Positions 9,083-18,874 of a DNA stretch of 64,000 nucleotides are shown piece after piece; positions within the stretch are counted from its first letter, which is position 1, and every line of letters begins with the position of its first letter. Source of the stretch: G965205255 sp965205255 (lineage in GTDB: Bacteria > Pseudomonadota > Gammaproteobacteria > Pseudomonadales > Endozoicomonadaceae); the NCBI GenBank assembly GCA_965205255.1, contig OZ242051.1:2914001-2978000 (forward strand), read 5' to 3'. The position numbers and the translations under genes were made by a program. The notes beneath the pieces are model-generated. The model saw nothing but the letters and a program-made list of their open reading frames with translations. It was not told the origin of the DNA and made no database searches.

Positions 9083-10096
9083 ATGAAGTGTATGAAATCA
9101 ACCATTTATTTAATTATTATCATGCTCTTGTCTCCGTTAATGGCTAATGGCACCCAATCTGTCAGGCAGCTGGAAAAATATATGCATGGGGCAGGAAATC
9201 AGCAATTTAGTAATATTCTTGCCAGGACAATGCGGGCGTATATAGTGAGTATTGATCCTGAGATTAATATTTCTGTATGCGATATTGATACGGGTACAGG
9301 AGCGCTTAAAAAGTGTAAGAGAGAGAAAAACCCCAAACTAAGCCCGAAATATAACATGGCCTTTAATAGCGCTAATTCTTTAGCTTATTTTCCAGATTTT
9401 CTGGAAAACTCAATTTTAGCGTGCTCTGTTAACGGAGCTGATGGTTTATTTAAAAATTGCAAAACAAGCATTCAATCTAAAATTGTTGCCCCCTATAGCA
9501 TCAAGTTTAACCCGAAGGGAAGGTGGGCTTATATAATAATAGATGGAAAGAATGAAGAACTATCCGTGTGTGCGGTTTCTCTGGGTGCTGGCATTTTTCT
9601 AAACTGTAAAAATAACGGAAACCCAACACATATGGACTTTAGCGGTGTTACTTTTAATAGTAAAGGCACTCTTGCATATTTGGCAAACAGCTATGATAAC
9701 GCCGTATCTGTATGCCATGTCGACCCTGATACAGGTTTTCTGGGTCATTGTATGGCAGATCATAATCATACACTTTCGAACCCTGCTATTGTTGCTATAA
9801 ACCCTGCGGGTACAATCGCTTATATACCTCTGGGTAACGGTGTAACATCTGTATGCAAGATTAATCAGGACACTGGTTTGTTTAGTACCTGTAAAATAGA
9901 TAGTGATTTAAGCATTTACAGCTCAACCGATATTGCTTTTAATACACAGGGATCGACGGCTTATCTAACCAAGCCTCTTTCAGACAGTGTGTCTGTTTGC
10001 CAAGTTTCTCCAGCCACGGGTTTTTTAATAAATTGCAAGGAGAATGTTGATCCGGTATTTTCTAAACCTTATCGCATTTATATGCATGCAGGTTAA
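9083..10096 (+). CDS. secreted cysteine-stapled beta-propeller protein
   Basis: A 337-residue exported protein with a signal peptide ending near LMANG (about residue 22) and an AGGA site 8 bases before the ATG. It contains six blade-like repeats, each with a Cys pair around a TG turn: VCDIDTGTGALKKC, ACSVNGADGLFKNC, VCAVSLGAGIFLNC, VCHVDPDTGFLGHC, VCKINQDTGLFSTC and VCQVSPATGFLINC. The repeats are linked by strands such as VTFNSKGTLAYLAN and IAFNTQGSTAYLTK, as in YncE/lactonase-type propellers. It resembles the N-terminal half of the 751-residue neighbour but lacks the Ig-like tail. No enzyme motif is visible. The pair probably arose by duplication; disulfide formation could depend on the DsbA-like protein at 22458, but that is inference. 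Confidence 0.72.
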   Translation: MKCMKSTIYLIIIMLLSPLMANGTQSVRQLEKYMHGAGNQQFSNILARTMRAYIVSIDPEINISVCDIDTGTGALKKCKREKNPKLSPKYNMAFNSANSLAYFPDFLENSILACSVNGADGLFKNCKTSIQSKIVAPYSIKFNPKGRWAYIIIDGKNEELSVCAVSLGAGIFLNCKNNGNPTHMDFSGVTFNSKGTLAYLANSYDNAVSVCHVDPDTGFLGHCMADHNHTLSNPAIVAINPAGTIAYIPLGNGVTSVCKINQDTGLFSTCKIDSDLSIYSSTDIAFNTQGSTAYLTKPLSDSVSVCQVSPATGFLINCKENVDPVFSKPYRIYMHAG

Positions 10097-10132
10097 AGTG
10101 CTTATGCTAGAAAGTTAAATCCATTATGAAAT

Positions 10133-10230
10133 AATACCAAAATCTGCTTTTAACTTCTTATGGCTCTTTTTTTTTGATTTTACTGTTATATGTTGAAGCT
10201 TCTTGCATTATTGCCATAACAGATACTATA
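10133..10230 (+). repeat. partial copy of dispersed repeat family A
   Basis: Left part of the family A repeat: AATACCAAAATCTGCTTTTA, ACTTCTTATGGCTC, TTTTACTGTTATATGTTGAA and GCTTCTTGCATTATTG. The element then degrades. The remainder of the 10097-10755 gap is AT-rich; a 77-codon open frame at 10398-10631 has no ribosome site or coding character that I trust. Confidence 0.65.
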
Positions 10231-10755
10231 TTTTAAAGGTTTGTTCTTTAAGTGTGTTTTTCTTTAAAGTGGGATTACAGATAGTCATGCCTTTTTTGTT
10301 ATTTATATTTGTGCACTAAAAAAGCAGATTCTTTAATGTAAGTATTAAAAGAATTTTATAAAGAGCAAAGAGCTAGCTTTCAGGTAGTCTTTTATTTTTG
10401 CTAAATAGTTCTCTGCCATTAATTTTTAGGGTTATTTGGCTGATATGTTACCAGAGTTATAAAGTTTTTTGGTTATGTCTCAGATTTGCATATTATTATG
10501 AACACCGTAAATCCCGTGAATGTATTGTTTATAGCATTAAAAATATGGTATTTATGGATTTATTTTTTTGCGGTGGAAGTCTGTTTGTTAATATGTGTCA
10601 TCATCAAATATTCACGCTTCTTTTCGTATAGTTCTGCAGATATTTAAATGTAATTGCGATATAAAAGTCATTATAGATTGTCTCGTTAAATTAATGTTTA
10701 TTTAGTTGTTGATATATTTGGAAAGATAGCCTTACTTGTTTAATTGGAGGTTTCT

Positions 10756-11226
10756 GTGTCTGTATTTAAAAAAAATATTATATCATGTTTGTCTGGTCTT
10801 TTTATTTTATTAGCTGGGTTAAATGTTCATGCTTTTAATTGTTCATTTAAAGTAGTAGGTCTATTAAATATAAAAGTTTTGTATTATTGTAATACTTCGG
10901 TTGCCGAACTATCAGATATCAAGAATATTGGCAGCAAAATTGCTGACTATGCCGAAACTGTATATTTACCTAAAAAACATTTTAAATCATTTTATCTTTA
11001 TTACACCTATGTAGGTTCAGAGTATGTAACAGATGCAAGGAAGATTGCGTTTAAGTTAGTAAATTCAAAAGGGCGGAGTATATTTTGCGATTTTAATAAG
11101 ATTATTAGTGGTAATTGCACTGGGACTGATGGGTTAAAGTATGTGAATGTTGCTACCCACGGTGTGTCTAGAAATCATCAGTCAGCACTGAGTATGTCTG
11201 TTCAGCAAGCAGGAAAATATTTTTAG
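10756..11226 (+). CDS. small secreted protein, unknown
   Basis: The best start is the GTG at 10756, five bases after a strong GGAGG (10746-10750); the in-frame TTG at 10744 overlaps that ribosome site. The 156-residue product begins MSVFKKN and has a signal peptide ending at NVHA near residue 26. The mature part, about 130 residues, begins FNCSFKV and holds four cysteines (in FNCSF, YYCNTS, IFCDF and GNCTG), enough for two disulfides. It also has a Tyr/Phe-rich strand HFKSFYLYYTYVGSEYV. I do not recognise a family. Low-complexity AT-rich flanks and secreted neighbours suggest an accessory, possibly host-interaction, locus. Confidence 0.6.
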   Translation: MSVFKKNIISCLSGLFILLAGLNVHAFNCSFKVVGLLNIKVLYYCNTSVAELSDIKNIGSKIADYAETVYLPKKHFKSFYLYYTYVGSEYVTDARKIAFKLVNSKGRSIFCDFNKIISGNCTGTDGLKYVNVATHGVSRNHQSALSMSVQQAGKYF

Positions 11227-11236
11227 AATAAAGTTT

Positions 11237-13447
11237 TTAGCAGGATAAGTCCTGCCTTGAAAGAAGCTGGCCGATAGCTTGGCGTAATAGGTTGTCGGCT
11301 TCTTTCATTCCTTTAAGATTTAATTGTTTTATACATATCTTCCAGGAAAGATTTTCTAATATTTTTTTTTCAAGTATATTTCTTGATAATGCATTGAGTT
11401 CTTTAGGAATTTTATTGCTTTTCATATGAAAAGAGACAAAATTATAAAGAAGAAACTGAAGATAATCGTAGTGTCGGAAGCCAAAAGCGTAAGAATGAAT
11501 GCCCTTGTAGTCGAAGCTGGTGAATTTAAACTGACTTTTTTGTGTGTCTAATGAGCAGATGCTTTTGAGTAATGTATGCAAACCTCTGTCAATATCTTTG
11601 AGTGCTGTCTTGAGCATATATGAGAGGTTATTTTGATTGAAATGACTGGCCTTTTCACAAATGAGCTTGCCTTTGCCGGATAAACCCTGAACAACAAGTG
11701 CAGAGTGACACCCGCTACTGGCATCACGTTTACTTCCTACAGCTGCCAGACAGAAGCCATTATCAAGCCAAAACGAAAGCAAATCCTCTGTGGTACCAAA
11801 ACTGCTTCCTGTATAGTCAATGTTATCGAGCTTTAGCAACCGGTTTATCTCAGAAAGTAACAAACTTCCAAGTCCTTTACGATGAATTGCAGGGTGAATG
11901 GCAATTCTTTGTATCCTGGCTCCTTTTAACGCTAATATTTCTTCAGTATTACTTTGTGTTGCTATAGCTTGAGGCAAAAACTGGTTTCGCAAACGTCGCT
12001 TTCCTAAAAATATATCCTGATGTAGTTGTTGCGAAATTGAGCCTTCATAAAAAACAATTGCGGCACCTAAAACAATAGTTTTACCGTTGCTCGTACGTGA
12101 TACGATAGCAAACAGTTTTATGTCAGTGGAATCGAGAATGACTCTCAAGTCACTAGGCTTTGTCTGATAGTGAGATAAGACAAGTAAACCAAAAAATTGA
12201 GCTAACACATCAGAGTCTGAATTAATTTGAGACTGAGACAGTGTAATACATCTCACTTTTGAGTGATATGCGCTTTTTGCCATAGAGTCAGTTGCGATAG
12301 TAAACTCCAGACCCAGCATTGAAGATATAAGTTTTTCCGCCGGATCTTTATCTTGCCAGCGAACAGGGGCTACTATTTTCAGGTGTTTTACTTTAGGGTT
12401 GCTTTTTTGTAATGATGGTATAAAACGAAGTGAAAAACCACGCCCAGTACCTTCGTAACCATGAGTGGTGCCTGAGAAAATAATCCGAGAATAATTTTGT
12501 GATAACTGATCAAGAAGAGGTACGGGAATGCCTGCAGATTCATCGACAAATACCACATCTGCCTGAGGTAGGTTAAGTGTTAATGCATCAATAGCAACAA
12601 AGGAGATACAACCAAGTTCTGCGTTCAGTTTATCTGTTGTTTTTTTTGTATTGTGGTGGTTTCTGTTTAACTGTATTTCAGCACAATCGAACAAAGGTGT
12701 TAGTGCTGACAGTCTTGGTGCAGTGCATAAAATTTTATATTTTGACCTGCCAGAATTTAGTAAATTTGCTGCAATTAATCCTAATGCGGCTGTTTTACCC
12801 CTTCCTCTGTGTGCAGTAACAATAAAAGAGCATTTTTGTTTTTGTCTGATAGTTTTTGTTATGATGGAAACAATATTATCCTGATCTTTTGTGAGTGCTC
12901 CTGAATCATATATTTGTTCGTATTGTGAGTGTTTATTGGGTTGGATGTTCTTTTTTATTGTGAATTTTTTGTCGCTGTTTTCATTTAAAATATGAACACA
13001 GGTATCCGCCTTTAAAATATTAATAATTCGCTGAATAAATAGTGAAGAATGCGGTAGTTGCTTTTGTCCAAACAACCGGTAGGTTTCTTTATCTGTTTGA
13101 TCAGGCCATAACTCAAATATTGGCGTAAGTAAAATAATATAACCTCCACCACGAACAATGCCTGATGTTAACCCAAAGGCATCGATATTAAAGCAGCCGT
13201 TAGCATCATAGACTAAATATTGTGTCTCTCTGCCAAGAAGAGAGTGATAGTTTGAAAGTAAAACTCCATTACAAATACCAGTCTGTGGTTTATCAGAGAC
13301 CCAGTAATAATCTGCAGAGTTTTGAAGTAACTTTCTGGCTGTGTTTATTGCCCAAGCAGGATTTCCGGCTAACACCAAGCATTGCCGAAAGCATTGGTTT
13401 GGTGAGCTACTTTTTAAGGTACTATTTGCAGATTGCATCATGGTCAT
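11237..13447 (-). CDS. tmcA: tRNA(Met) cytidine acetyltransferase TmcA
   Basis: TmcA uses acetyl-CoA and ATP to form N4-acetylcytidine at the wobble base of elongator tRNA-Met, preventing misreading of AUA. The 736-residue product shows the family order: an N-terminal DUF1726 region, a helicase-like ATPase with Walker A VTAHRGRGKTAALGL (about 208-222) and Walker B VVFVDESAGIP (about 298), a GNAT domain with IQRIAIHPAIHRKGLGSLLL near 516-535, and a C-terminal tRNA-binding region. It starts 16 bases after the trkH stop on the same strand, so the two are probably co-transcribed. Length and motifs are normal. Confidence 0.93.
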   Translation of the reverse strand: MTMMQSANSTLKSSSPNQCFRQCLVLAGNPAWAINTARKLLQNSADYYWVSDKPQTGICNGVLLSNYHSLLGRETQYLVYDANGCFNIDAFGLTSGIVRGGGYIILLTPIFELWPDQTDKETYRLFGQKQLPHSSLFIQRIINILKADTCVHILNENSDKKFTIKKNIQPNKHSQYEQIYDSGALTKDQDNIVSIITKTIRQKQKCSFIVTAHRGRGKTAALGLIAANLLNSGRSKYKILCTAPRLSALTPLFDCAEIQLNRNHHNTKKTTDKLNAELGCISFVAIDALTLNLPQADVVFVDESAGIPVPLLDQLSQNYSRIIFSGTTHGYEGTGRGFSLRFIPSLQKSNPKVKHLKIVAPVRWQDKDPAEKLISSMLGLEFTIATDSMAKSAYHSKVRCITLSQSQINSDSDVLAQFFGLLVLSHYQTKPSDLRVILDSTDIKLFAIVSRTSNGKTIVLGAAIVFYEGSISQQLHQDIFLGKRRLRNQFLPQAIATQSNTEEILALKGARIQRIAIHPAIHRKGLGSLLLSEINRLLKLDNIDYTGSSFGTTEDLLSFWLDNGFCLAAVGSKRDASSGCHSALVVQGLSGKGKLICEKASHFNQNNLSYMLKTALKDIDRGLHTLLKSICSLDTQKSQFKFTSFDYKGIHSYAFGFRHYDYLQFLLYNFVSFHMKSNKIPKELNALSRNILEKKILENLSWKICIKQLNLKGMKEADNLLRQAIGQLLSRQDLSC

Positions 13448-13463
13448 AAACGTTTATCAACGG

Positions 13464-14915
13464 CTATCTACGCCAGAATCCAGGGCTTAGCAACACCAAC
13501 ATAGTAATGACTTCAAGGCGACCAATCAGCATAACCAGACTTAATAGCCATTTTGAGACAGCAGGCAATGCAGCATAGGTGTGGGCGGGGCCCGTAACCG
13601 CTCCCAGCCCAGGACCGGAATTTGAAAGATTGCCGGCAACACTACTGACTGCTGTTAGAAAGTCTACATTTGTCATACTCATAGCTAATGATAACAAGGC
13701 AAAAGTTAGTAGGTAAAAAGATGAAAAAGCAATCAATGAACGAAGAATGTCGTCTGTAATCCGTTCTCCATTATATTGGTGCAATATGATTGAACGTGGG
13801 TGTGCCTGCTTCTTTAATTCAATAGAAAGTAACCTGAGGCTAATCTGGATACGAAAAATTTTAAAACCACCGGAAGTAGAGCCAGAGCAACCTCCAACAA
13901 AAGCCAGAAAGAAAAAGAAGCAAATGGCGAAATGTCCCCATGCGCTGTAATCGGTCAGTGAGAAACCAGTGGTTGATACAATGGAAGTAGTATTAAATGC
14001 AGCTAAAGTAAATGACTTGAAAAAAGAGTAGTCGGAATGGAACCATAACCATACTCCAAGGGTAAACCACGTGCATATCAATATGGTTATAAAAGTTTTG
14101 ACTTGGCTGTCTTTAGTTAATGCTTTGGTTTCGCCCTGAGAAAATCGCCAAAGTAACAGAAAGGGAAGCGATCCAAGTAGCATGAAAAAAATAACCGTCC
14201 AGTATATTAATGAACTTTGATAAAATGCCATAGAGCTGTCGTGTGGTGCAAAGCCTCCGGTAGAAATAGTCGCCATGCTGTAGTTGAGCGCATCAAACCA
14301 GCTCATACCCTCTATTTTAAGCATCAGCATACATAGTAAAGTAAAAATCACATAAACACCTAGTATGCGTTTTGCTATCGCTCCGGAACGTGGAAGTATT
14401 TTTTCAGATGTATCAGAAGACTCCGTTTGAAATAGTCGCATTCCTCCTACTTTCAGAAAAGGTAGTATTGCTATACCAACAACAATAAACCCTATTCCTC
14501 CAACCCATTGAAGTAAACTTCGCCATAAAATAGTTCCGCTACTGACTTTGGAAAGATCGGGAAAAATGGTTCCGCCGGTTGTTGTAATACCGGAGATGGA
14601 TTCATAAAATGCATTGGTGTAGGAAATATGTTCAGCAAAACACATGGGAATGGCAGCTATCAATCCACATCCAATCCAGATGATATTAGTTAGTAGTAAC
14701 ATCTGTTTTGCAGACATTGGACTCATGTTAGCTTTGGGTTTGCATGAGAAAATCATGATTAGGCTAACGAGGACGGTCAGCAAGCAAGAAAATGTATAAG
14801 ATTCCACTGACGCTATATTTTGGTTTATATAGTCAGCCAATGCTGGAATCAACATCAAAAGGCCTATTAGTAAAAAGAAAAGACCGGATATATAAAAAAT
14901 AGGCTTAAGCTTCAT
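13464..14915 (-). CDS. trkH: Trk potassium uptake membrane subunit TrkH
   Basis: TrkH is the K+-translocating subunit of the Trk system in the inner membrane and is gated by the cytosolic TrkA ring, which is not encoded here. The 483-residue protein has about ten hydrophobic segments and four selectivity-filter P-loops, seen around SGITTTGGTIF, ATISTGGFAPHD, TSIVSTTGFSLTDY and SSVAGNLSNSGPGLG. SGSTSGGFKIFRIQI follows the third. Length matches the E. coli family. It lies directly upstream of tmcA on the same strand. Confidence 0.94.
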   Translation of the reverse strand: MKLKPIFYISGLFFLLIGLLMLIPALADYINQNIASVESYTFSCLLTVLVSLIMIFSCKPKANMSPMSAKQMLLLTNIIWIGCGLIAAIPMCFAEHISYTNAFYESISGITTTGGTIFPDLSKVSSGTILWRSLLQWVGGIGFIVVGIAILPFLKVGGMRLFQTESSDTSEKILPRSGAIAKRILGVYVIFTLLCMLMLKIEGMSWFDALNYSMATISTGGFAPHDSSMAFYQSSLIYWTVIFFMLLGSLPFLLLWRFSQGETKALTKDSQVKTFITILICTWFTLGVWLWFHSDYSFFKSFTLAAFNTTSIVSTTGFSLTDYSAWGHFAICFFFFLAFVGGCSGSTSGGFKIFRIQISLRLLSIELKKQAHPRSIILHQYNGERITDDILRSLIAFSSFYLLTFALLSLAMSMTNVDFLTAVSSVAGNLSNSGPGLGAVTGPAHTYAALPAVSKWLLSLVMLIGRLEVITMLVLLSPGFWRR

Positions 14916-15073
14916 AGTTAAATTTCAATCTGTAAACTGACCTGAGATTGTAAAGCGTATTGACAATGAAAAATAGTACCAGTAACATAAATTCGTAATA
15001 TAATAGACAGCTACAAATCATTATGTCTTATTATTACAAAATAAGGTCAGTCATTAAGACCTGTCAGACTCAG

Positions 15074-15616
15074 CTATTTTATAATGAAATGTTTGCGATA
15101 ATGACGCATTTCCTCAACAGATTCTCTTATATCATCTAGAGCCTTGTGTGTTCCTTCTTTTTTAATGCCATTGAGCACCGTAGGTTTCCAGCGACGGGCT
15201 AATTCCTTCAGTGTACTGACATCAATATTTCTGTAGTGAAAAAAATCGTGTAGTGTTGGCATATATCTGGCCAAAAACCGTCTGTCCTGATAAATAGTAT
15301 TACCACACATGGGCGATTCTCCAGCATTAAGGTGTTTTTTGAGAAAGCGGAGTGTTTCTTCCTCTGCTTTTTTTTCAGAGATTTTACTTTCCATAACCCG
15401 CTTAACCAGTCCTGTTTTATTATGAGTTTCAGTGCACCACTCATTCATTCCGGTTAAAATCTCCTCAGATTGGTTTACAGCAAGTACTGGACCTTCTTTG
15501 ATAATATTGAGGTCGCCATCAGTAATTATGGTTGCTACTTCCAGAATGCGATCCGTAGCAGGATATAAGCCTGTCATTTCTAAATCAATCCAGACTAAAG
15601 GTAATTTTATTGCCAC
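15074..15616 (-). CDS. orn: oligoribonuclease
   Basis: Orn degrades very short RNAs, including pGpG, to mononucleotides and is usually essential in gammaproteobacteria. The 180-residue protein has the DEDDh exonuclease residues: WIDLEMTGL (Asp and Glu near 11-13), Asp in CGNTIYQDRRFL near 112, and HKALDDIRESVEEM near 157-162. It is divergent from rsgA, with about 190 bases between the starts. The orn/rsgA divergence is a common gammaproteobacterial arrangement. Confidence 0.96.
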   Translation of the reverse strand: MAIKLPLVWIDLEMTGLYPATDRILEVATIITDGDLNIIKEGPVLAVNQSEEILTGMNEWCTETHNKTGLVKRVMESKISEKKAEEETLRFLKKHLNAGESPMCGNTIYQDRRFLARYMPTLHDFFHYRNIDVSTLKELARRWKPTVLNGIKKEGTHKALDDIRESVEEMRHYRKHFIIK

Positions 15617-15803
15617 TGTTCAAGCCACCTTCTTAACAAAAAAACTTTTGTAATTTTAATCGCCTATACCTTGATTAAGCAAATACTTGATGAAAATATA
15701 TTATATGTGACAATAATGCTAGGATTTAAGGGTAATTCAGGTATACAATTTATCTTTTGATAAAGTATCAAGGGTTAATGAGCTTAAAAAACAGCTCGTA
15801 TTT

Positions 15804-16823
15804 ATGAGTAAGCGAAAACTGACACGCAAACAGAGCCAGAGAATAAAGAAAGTCCAGCAAGAGCGACTTGAGCGGGCGGAAAAACGAACCGTTGAAATAA
15901 CAGCTAAAGAGGACTTAAGCGCTTTCGGTGTAGAGCAAGAAGGGGTCATTATAGCTCAGTATGGTGCTCAGATGGATGTTGAAAATCCATCGTGTAAAGG
16001 TGAGCTGCATCGATGTTATAGCCGTCAAAACTTGCCTGCTTTAGTCACAGGTGACAGGGTGCTGTGGCGTAAAAACAAGGATAATACCGGCATTGTTGTT
16101 GCAAGAAAGAAGCGAAAAAGTGAGCTATGTCGCCCTGATAATTATGGAAACCTTCGTCCTGTGGCAGCTAATATTGACTGTATCTTTATTGTTGTTGCTC
16201 CTGTGCCAACCTTACACAGCAATTTAATTGATCGCTATTTGGTAGCTGCTGAAACTGTAGGTGTCGAGCCTGTAATACTGTTGAATAAAACTGATTTATT
16301 AACCTTCGATAATACTGAAGAAGTGACAGCGCTAATGGAATTTTATGCTTCTATTGGCTGTAAGGTTGTGAAAGCATCAGCTTCTAATGATCAGGGCTTT
16401 GACCAGTTGATGGGTGAACTGAAAAACTGCTCGAGTGTCTTTGTTGGTCAATCTGGAGTTGGTAAGTCTTCACTTATTAGTAAGTTATTGCCTGATGAAA
16501 ATATTAAGATCGGTGAACTTTCAGCGGATACTGGAAAAGGCAAACACACAACGACAACAGCAAGATTATTTCACTTGCCTTGCGGAGGATGTTTAATCGA
16601 TTCTCCAGGTATTCGAGAGTTTGGGCTTTGGCATATGAGTGCCGATAACGTGCTACATGGATTTAGAGAATTTTCCCCGTTTATTGGAGGTTGTAAGTTT
16701 AGCAACTGTAGCCATACTCATGAAGCGGAGTGTGCATTGTTAATTGCATTGAATGAGGGTAAGATCACAAGGCAACGGTGGTTATCTTATCTTTCTATTA
16801 TATCTGCAGTTGCAACGAAATAG
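15804..16823 (+). CDS. rsgA: ribosome small-subunit biogenesis GTPase RsgA
   Basis: RsgA is a circularly permuted GTPase that checks late maturation of the 30S subunit. The 339-residue protein starts with a basic tail (MSKRKLTRKQSQRIKK), then an OB fold. The GTPase motifs come in permuted order: LNKTDLL (G4) near 171, then GQSGVGKSSLI (Walker A) near 214, the TTTTARLF switch near 250 and DSPGIREFGLW (G3) near 268. A C-terminal zinc knuckle, GGCKFSNCSHTHEAEC, lies near 297-312. All key residues are present. Confidence 0.95.
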   Translation: MSKRKLTRKQSQRIKKVQQERLERAEKRTVEITAKEDLSAFGVEQEGVIIAQYGAQMDVENPSCKGELHRCYSRQNLPALVTGDRVLWRKNKDNTGIVVARKKRKSELCRPDNYGNLRPVAANIDCIFIVVAPVPTLHSNLIDRYLVAAETVGVEPVILLNKTDLLTFDNTEEVTALMEFYASIGCKVVKASASNDQGFDQLMGELKNCSSVFVGQSGVGKSSLISKLLPDENIKIGELSADTGKGKHTTTTARLFHLPCGGCLIDSPGIREFGLWHMSADNVLHGFREFSPFIGGCKFSNCSHTHEAECALLIALNEGKITRQRWLSYLSIISAVATK

Positions 16824-17101
16824 CTAGTTTCTCTCGTCAGTTATTGAGCTTATTTCAGAAATGGATACAGGATAAAATTAGACTTTACACAAAGTGATTT
16901 TCTGGCAAAATAAAGCTTTTTTTGCAGGGAAGCGGTCATTTTATTTCCATATACTTTAGTTAGCTTGATGATCCTTGTTCAGAGATTAAAAAGAAGCATG
17001 ATTTCGTGAATATTTTGTATCTTGTAGTGAGAGCTGTTCTGTCAGGAGCTAAAGGCTGAAAAGGCTTTGTTTCTTTTGGAAAAATAAACTTGAATAGTAA
17101 A

Positions 17102-17257
17102 ATGCTTAAGATCTTTAACTTAGAGAGTTCATCAGTGATGACTCTATTACCAGAACTATCGGTGTACTCAATTAAGATGTTTTTCTTGATTACTTTATTG
17201 AATGCCGGATGGACTGTTTTCTTTCGTGAAGTGTTGCTATTGAGTAAAAACGCATAA
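17102..17257 (+). CDS. possible 51-residue peptide
   Basis: A short open frame in the 16824-17389 gap, ATG to TAA, giving MLKIFNLESSSVMTLLPELS followed by a hydrophobic stretch MFFLITLLNAGWTVFFREVL. It could be a small membrane peptide. There is no good ribosome site (AATAGTAAA precedes the ATG), and I do not recognise it. The remainder of the gap shows nothing I can name. Confidence 0.2.
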   Translation: MLKIFNLESSSVMTLLPELSVYSIKMFFLITLLNAGWTVFFREVLLLSKNA

Positions 17258-17389
17258 TCTTGCCTTGAAAAGGGATATTATTGTGTGAAATATTTTTCAT
17301 ATTCTGTAAATTTTCCGGTATAAACAATTTTTTTTATTGTTTGATGACAGCAACTTAAAAAAATATATTTGGTATAGCGAGGGTTATTT

Positions 17390-18619
17390 ATGTCAGTTTC
17401 CATTACAAAGCAGTTTGGAAGCATAATGATTATTGTGGGAACTGAAATAGGGGCAGGTGTTCTTGCGCTTCCTATTATCACTGCAAAACTGGGATTTTTA
17501 TTTGGATCACTGGTAATGATTGGAGCATGGCTCCTGATGACTTACACTGCTGTACTGGTAGCTGATATAAATTTAAAAATGGAGCCTGGCACAAGCTTTG
17601 GTAAAATGGCAAAAAACACGTTGGGTCGTCCGGGTGAGATTATCAGCTGGGTGAGCTTTTTGCTGTTGCTATATGCTGTTAGTGTTGCTTATATATCGGC
17701 GGCGGCATCAGCTTTTAACCAGCTCTTTCCTTCAATTCCTCAACACTGGTTTTCCTTAATTTTTGTTGTAGTGTTAGGTGGTTTTGTATTAAAAGGTGTA
17801 AGCACTGTTGATATTTTTAATCGCTTTCTTTCCTCTTTGATGCTGATTGTCTTTCTATTAGTCTGTTTTGTCTTTTGGGGGTATATTAATCTTTCTAATC
17901 TGCTTGTTACAGAAGGTAACTTGGGATTATTTGCATTGTCTGTTCCGGTCATTGTTACCTCATTTACCTCACATTTAATTATCCCCAGCCTCAGGAATTA
18001 TCTGGAATCTGATCCCAAGGTTATTTTCAGGACGTTGATAATCGGTAGTACTATTCCGCTTGTGTTGTACATGCTTTGGGAGTTTTCTATGTTAGGTGCG
18101 GTTCCTTTATATGGTCCTAGCAGTTTTACCAGTAATATTTTTGCACATAAATCCATCACTAATTCAAATGTAGGTGATGTACTTATGTTACTTGAAGCCA
18201 AAGTAAATGCATCATTTTCGTTGGTAGTTGTTAATGCCTTTACAGATCTTGCAGTGATGACTTCTTATCTTGGGGTATCGATGTCTTTATACCATTTTAT
18301 CTTTGATGGTTTTAGTCTTGCCTCTATGTCAAACAGAGTAGTCAGATCAGGTGTGGGAGCAGCACTGACATTTCTTTTACCACTGCTTATTGTGCTTTTG
18401 TATCCTAATCTGTTTATTCGTGCTCTAGGATATGTAGGTAGCTGTGTTTCCATACTATTAATTGTGCTGCCCGTTTTAATGGTTAATAAGTTGCATCAAA
18501 GAGGAGAAAAGTTAAATTATCGCCTCTCGTCAGTAAAGTTCATTCGATGGATGGCGCTTATTACTGGATTGCTTGTAATTTTTGCGGAAATTTTAAGCCA
18601 TTTCATATCGCTGGCATAG
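17390..18619 (+). CDS. aromatic amino acid permease (TyrP/Mtr family)
   Basis: A 409-residue inner-membrane transporter of the hydroxy/aromatic amino acid permease (HAAAP) family, which imports tyrosine or tryptophan by proton symport. It has about 11 hydrophobic segments and the family N-terminus GSIMIIVGTEIGAGVLALPI (residues about 8-27), whose Gly-rich unwound helix binds substrate. TSFTSHLIIPSLRNYL near 188-203 is a second typical motif. The choice between tyrosine and tryptophan cannot be made from sequence. The GAGGG before the ATG at 17390 supports the start. Confidence 0.88.
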   Translation: MSVSITKQFGSIMIIVGTEIGAGVLALPIITAKLGFLFGSLVMIGAWLLMTYTAVLVADINLKMEPGTSFGKMAKNTLGRPGEIISWVSFLLLLYAVSVAYISAAASAFNQLFPSIPQHWFSLIFVVVLGGFVLKGVSTVDIFNRFLSSLMLIVFLLVCFVFWGYINLSNLLVTEGNLGLFALSVPVIVTSFTSHLIIPSLRNYLESDPKVIFRTLIIGSTIPLVLYMLWEFSMLGAVPLYGPSSFTSNIFAHKSITNSNVGDVLMLLEAKVNASFSLVVVNAFTDLAVMTSYLGVSMSLYHFIFDGFSLASMSNRVVRSGVGAALTFLLPLLIVLLYPNLFIRALGYVGSCVSILLIVLPVLMVNKLHQRGEKLNYRLSSVKFIRWMALITGLLVIFAEILSHFISLA

Positions 18620-18783
18620 AAAGAGTAGAAATAACGGCATGACCAGGAAGTTATTAAGGCAATAAGTTTAGGTGAGCTATTTCAATAAAGATAAACGTTG
18701 TCGTGTTGTATAATTCAAAAATAGATACATTGTTAAAATATGGATAAATAGCTGAACATGAAACACCTCATTTAAAATAGAGA

Positions 18784-18817
18784 CAGGCATATTATCAACG
18801 TAGTATGCCTTCTTTTT
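18784..18817 (+). terminator. rho-independent terminator, family C hairpin
   Basis: AGGCATA (18784-18790) pairs with TATGCCT (18804-18810), followed by TCTTTTTT. It lies about 165 bases after the permease stop and is almost the same as the hairpin at 8266-8299, including the loop bases TTATCAACGTAG versus TTACCAACGTAG. Confidence 0.7.
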
Positions 18818-18874
18818 TCCGAAATGAGCAACGCAGGCTATGGTATGCATTGGATAAGCTAACAGAAAAGATTC

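Noticed and set aside
10398..10631. 77-codon frame between secreted genes
   Set aside because: Composition is AT-driven, there is no ribosome site, and it overlaps nothing recognisable.
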